Assembly (NCBI RefSeq): GCF_000502955.1
Contig: NZ_AYWO01000007.1
Span: forward strand, 111,995-175,216
Direction: 5' to 3'
DNA: 63,222 nucleotides
Source of the DNA: Mesorhizobium sp. LNHC252B00
GTDB lineage: Bacteria; Pseudomonadota; Alphaproteobacteria; Rhizobiales; Rhizobiaceae
A program made the position numbers and the translations under genes. The notes beneath the pieces are model-generated. The model had not been told where the DNA came from, did not search any database, and saw only the letters and a list, made by a program, of their open reading frames with translations. This document shows, piece by piece, positions 60,970 to 63,222 of the stretch (position 1 is the first letter of the stretch; each line of letters begins with the position of its first letter).

Positions 60970-62151
60970 GTGCATCGACGTGTGTTGACGCGGCTTGTTG
61001 CCGCCGCCGGTGAGAGACGTGGCTTTTTGGCTCCGTTCGTCGTCGGCCTCGGCATCTGGATCGGCTTTCCGACCGTCGCCGCCTACCAGGACATGACGAG
61101 CCTCGTTTCCGGCCTCGAAGCATCGAGCACCCGCTGGAATTCCTATGTCGAGAAATCCGTCGCCGGCTCGACCCACGCGGCCGAAATGCCCTTTGTCGAT
61201 TCCGATGTCACCGACTCCATCTCCGGATCGGGTGTCCACCTGGCCGGCGTCGGCAACGTCTCTTTTCGCGGCAAGGGCGGCAAGGTAAGCGCCACGCCCG
61301 ACGAGGATCGCGTCACGCGCGCCGACAAAAAGGGCCGCATCGTTATGGTGTCGCCCGTCGCACCGCCGAAGAACTTCAATGCCGGCTCGATCTTCGAGCG
61401 CACCTCCTCCTTGCTGCGGCCCAGCATGGACAGCGGCCTGAAGATGGCCTTCGCCAAGCCGCAGATCAAAGGCAAGGAAATCCAGATCGCCGCGGCATTC
61501 CATGCGCGCGAGGACAAAAAGCCCGATCCCGGCGTGCCGGCGATGCTTGCCGCACTGGTCAACAACGACCATCCGGACGTGCTGGCGACCGCCTATGCGC
61601 AGTCCGAGCCCGATTATGCCAAGGCATCGCCGTTCGAAGCGCTGCTTCAGGACGAGCAGCCCAATGAGGGCCGCTTCATTCCGCCGATGGTCAAGGGCGA
61701 TCATTCGTGGATCCAGAACCCGCTGCCCGCCAGTGTCTTCTCCAAACCGGAACAGGCATGCCTGGCGAATGGCATCTATTTCGAGGCGAGGAGCGAATCC
61801 GTACGTGGTCAGGCCGCCGTCGCCCAGGTCATACTCAACCGCGTCCGCAACCCGACCTATCCGAATTCGATCTGCGGCGTCGTCTACCAGAACGACAGCT
61901 GGTTCAACCGTTGCCAGTTCTCCTTTGCCTGCGACGGCAGGAAGAAGCGCATCGACAGTCCTGCGGCCTACAAGACCGCCCAGGATATCGCCATGGCCGT
62001 CACCGCCGGCAAGATATTCATCCCTGAGGTCGGATCGTCGACCCACTATTACGCCCAATATGTCCATCCCGGCTGGGCGCGCACGATGGAGAAGATGACC
62101 AAGATCGGCCTGCATATCTTCTATCGGACCTATGGCGGCGGCTGGAGCTGA
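60970..62151 (+). CDS. Cell wall hydrolase, SleB family
   Basis: This 393-residue protein has an N-terminal membrane segment (APFVVGLGIWIGFPTVAAYQ), then a long low-complexity, Pro/Ala/Lys-rich region of about 200 residues. The C-terminal SleB-type hydrolase domain contains the catalytic-region motif ACLANGIYFEARSESVRGQA. Segments VAQVILNRVRNPTYPNSICG and SWFNRCQFSFACDGRKKRID are also conserved, and a His-rich SSTHYYAQYVHPGW. It is a peptidoglycan hydrolase facing the periplasm. The GTG at 60970 follows GGAGAGAG; the upstream 60928 reading is out of context. Confidence 0.87.
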   Translation: MHRRVLTRLVAAAGERRGFLAPFVVGLGIWIGFPTVAAYQDMTSLVSGLEASSTRWNSYVEKSVAGSTHAAEMPFVDSDVTDSISGSGVHLAGVGNVSFRGKGGKVSATPDEDRVTRADKKGRIVMVSPVAPPKNFNAGSIFERTSSLLRPSMDSGLKMAFAKPQIKGKEIQIAAAFHAREDKKPDPGVPAMLAALVNNDHPDVLATAYAQSEPDYAKASPFEALLQDEQPNEGRFIPPMVKGDHSWIQNPLPASVFSKPEQACLANGIYFEARSESVRGQAAVAQVILNRVRNPTYPNSICGVVYQNDSWFNRCQFSFACDGRKKRIDSPAAYKTAQDIAMAVTAGKIFIPEVGSSTHYYAQYVHPGWARTMEKMTKIGLHIFYRTYGGGWS

Positions 62152-62406
62152 GCGCGCAACAGATCGCTGATCTTTGGCACGGCGCGCTGTCGATCGAAGA
62201 GCCATTGCTCGGGGGATTCGCGCAACGCATCCCCGTCATCGTGGCGGGCACGATGTCGCACCTTTCTAATCCATTGATTTTGCTGCCTAAAATACATGGC
62301 AATGAACTTCCGCCCGTGGCTTGACGGGCGCAAACCCTCTAACTATGTTGCCGGCGACTTTAGAAGCGGACGGATGGTGACGGTCTGACCGGGCAGGGGG
62401 GTTGCG
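62152..62406. other. Promoter region of the F0 ATP synthase operon
   Basis: A gap of about 255 bp between the hydrolase gene and atpI holds no gene I can support. It should carry the promoter for atpI-atpB and downstream F0 genes. I do not see a clear -35/-10 pair. Confidence 0.4.
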
Positions 62407-62814
62407 ATGGCCGACAAGAATGGGCCAGGCGGAACCGGAGAAACCGGCCGCGGCAAGCAGCATGAACCCGACATCCGCGACGACGATCTTGAGCGCCGCC
62501 GGCGTGACCTTGAAGCATCGCTCGCGACAAGGCGGCCGGACCGGCTCGAGGGGAAAGACGACGCGAAAGCGGGCAGTGTGGCCGGTTATGGCCAGGCGCT
62601 CAAACTCTCTAGCGAGTTTATCGCCGGGGTGGTGGTGGGTGCCGGCATCGGCTGGATCATCGACCGTCTGGCGGGAACATCGCCATGGGGTCTGATCGTG
62701 TTTCTGCTGCTTGGTTTTGGCGCCGGCGTGCTCAATGTGATGCGTTCCGCGGGCGTTGTGGCAGAATTCGGACAGGGCGACAGATCGCGCCGTGACCAGG
62801 ACGACAAGAAATGA
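62407..62814 (+). CDS. atpI: ATP synthase assembly protein AtpI
   Basis: This 135-residue protein has a charged N-terminal half (RGKQHEPDIRDDDLERRRRD) and two membrane helices (SSEFIAGVVVGAGIGWIIDR and WGLIVFLLLGFGAGVLNVMR). It is the usual first gene of the alphaproteobacterial F0 cluster and assists c-ring assembly. The atpB gene starts 58 bp downstream. Confidence 0.9.
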   Translation: MADKNGPGGTGETGRGKQHEPDIRDDDLERRRRDLEASLATRRPDRLEGKDDAKAGSVAGYGQALKLSSEFIAGVVVGAGIGWIIDRLAGTSPWGLIVFLLLGFGAGVLNVMRSAGVVAEFGQGDRSRRDQDDKK

Positions 62815-62872
62815 CCGCGCTTCATGGCGGTAATGGTAACGAGGCCGTACGCGGCATTGACGGGGTTTGAAC

Positions 62873-63222
62873 GTGGCAGCTGACAAGGTCGATCCGATCC
62901 ACCAGTTCCATATCAACAAGCTGATTCCGATCGACATCGGCGGCTACGATCTGTCATTCACCAATTCGGCATTGTTCATGGTCGCGACAGTTGTCGTCGC
63001 GGCAGCGTTTCTGTTTCTCACGACGTCGAGCCGCAGCCTGGTTCCGGGCCGCCTTCAGTCGGTCTCCGAGATGGCATACGAGTTCGTTGGCAACATGTTG
63101 CGCGATGCCGCCGGCACGCAGGGCATGAAGTTCTTCCCTCTTGTGTTTTCGCTGTTCATGTTCGTGCTGGTCGCCAACCTGCTTGGCCTGTTCCCGTATT
63201 TCTTCACCGTCACCAGCCACAT
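62873..63222 (+). CDS. atpB: F0 ATP synthase subunit a, 3' end outside window
   Basis: This gene is cut by the right edge after 116 codons. It begins with GTG at 62873 and encodes [20 protein letters not shown], then a first membrane helix ([20 protein letters not shown]) and the conserved [20 protein letters not shown]. It is the proton-channel subunit of ATP synthase. The first 40 residues match the family's N-terminus, so the start is secure. Confidence 0.92.
   Translation, partial: MAADKVDPIHQFHINKLIPIDIGGYDLSFTNSALFMVATVVVAAAFLFLTTSSRSLVPGRLQSVSEMAYEFVGNMLRDAAGTQGMKFFPLVFSLFMFVLVANLLGLFPYFFTVTSH

Noticed and set aside
1..63222. tRNA, rRNA, CRISPR arrays, insertion sequences or integrated phage
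   Set aside because: Scanned by eye for transposase, integrase and terminase motifs, repeat-spacer periodicity and tRNA-like cloverleafs; none was recognised. Short or degenerate ones could be missed.

Overview
The window is GC-rich alphaproteobacterial chromosome. Codon use, the BacA/SbmA-like transporter, the atpI-atpB start, the XRE-cupin regulators and the short palindromic intergenic repeats all point to Rhizobiales, most likely Mesorhizobium or a close relative. I see no insertion sequence, tRNA, rRNA, CRISPR array or phage gene. Two genes are cut by the window edges: mgdC at the left and atpB at the right.

Positions 1-26500 form a near-complete methylated-amine catabolic island. On the minus strand lie N-methylglutamate synthase (mgsA, mgsB, mgsC), gamma-glutamylmethylamide synthetase (gmaS) and N-methylglutamate dehydrogenase (mgdA, mgdB, mgdC). 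Upstream of them on the same strand is a six-gene membrane block: three small membrane proteins, an APC permease and two uncharacterised proteins. Divergent from it is dmmDABC (dimethylamine monooxygenase), followed by a convergent XRE-cupin regulator and then tmm (trimethylamine monooxygenase). After an inserted pair of genes (an orphan binding protein and a membrane adenylate cyclase) comes a tmoXWV-like ABC importer for TMAO or a related methylated amine. Together these would take trimethylamine to TMAO, dimethylamine to methylamine, and methylamine through gamma-glutamylmethylamide and N-methylglutamate to glutamate plus a C1 unit. TMAO demethylase (tdm) is not in the window. An 18-bp motif recurs upstream of mgsA, in the dmm/membrane-block divergent promoter and upstream of tmm, which suggests one regulon.

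Positions 27000-47200 hold smaller catabolic and transport units. These are an SDR with an enolase-superfamily dehydratase and a remnant of a second one; an RND efflux pump controlled by a divergent TetR with two matching operators; a LacI-controlled ribose-type ABC transporter with an FAH-family sugar-acid enzyme; and a polyamine-type PotABCD importer with an FAD amine oxidase and its own XRE-cupin regulator. The polyamine unit carries paired TTTCA-N6-TGAAA operators and ends in a short aldehyde dehydrogenase remnant.

Positions 47200-63222 are mostly housekeeping or stand-alone genes: SRAP, ArsC-like, DUF488, an M29 aminopeptidase with its LysR regulator, two MFS transporters, BacA, a polysaccharide deacetylase, a YfgM-like protein, Der GTPase, a LysR/MFS divergent pair, a SleB-type cell wall hydrolase, and the start of the F0 ATP synthase operon.
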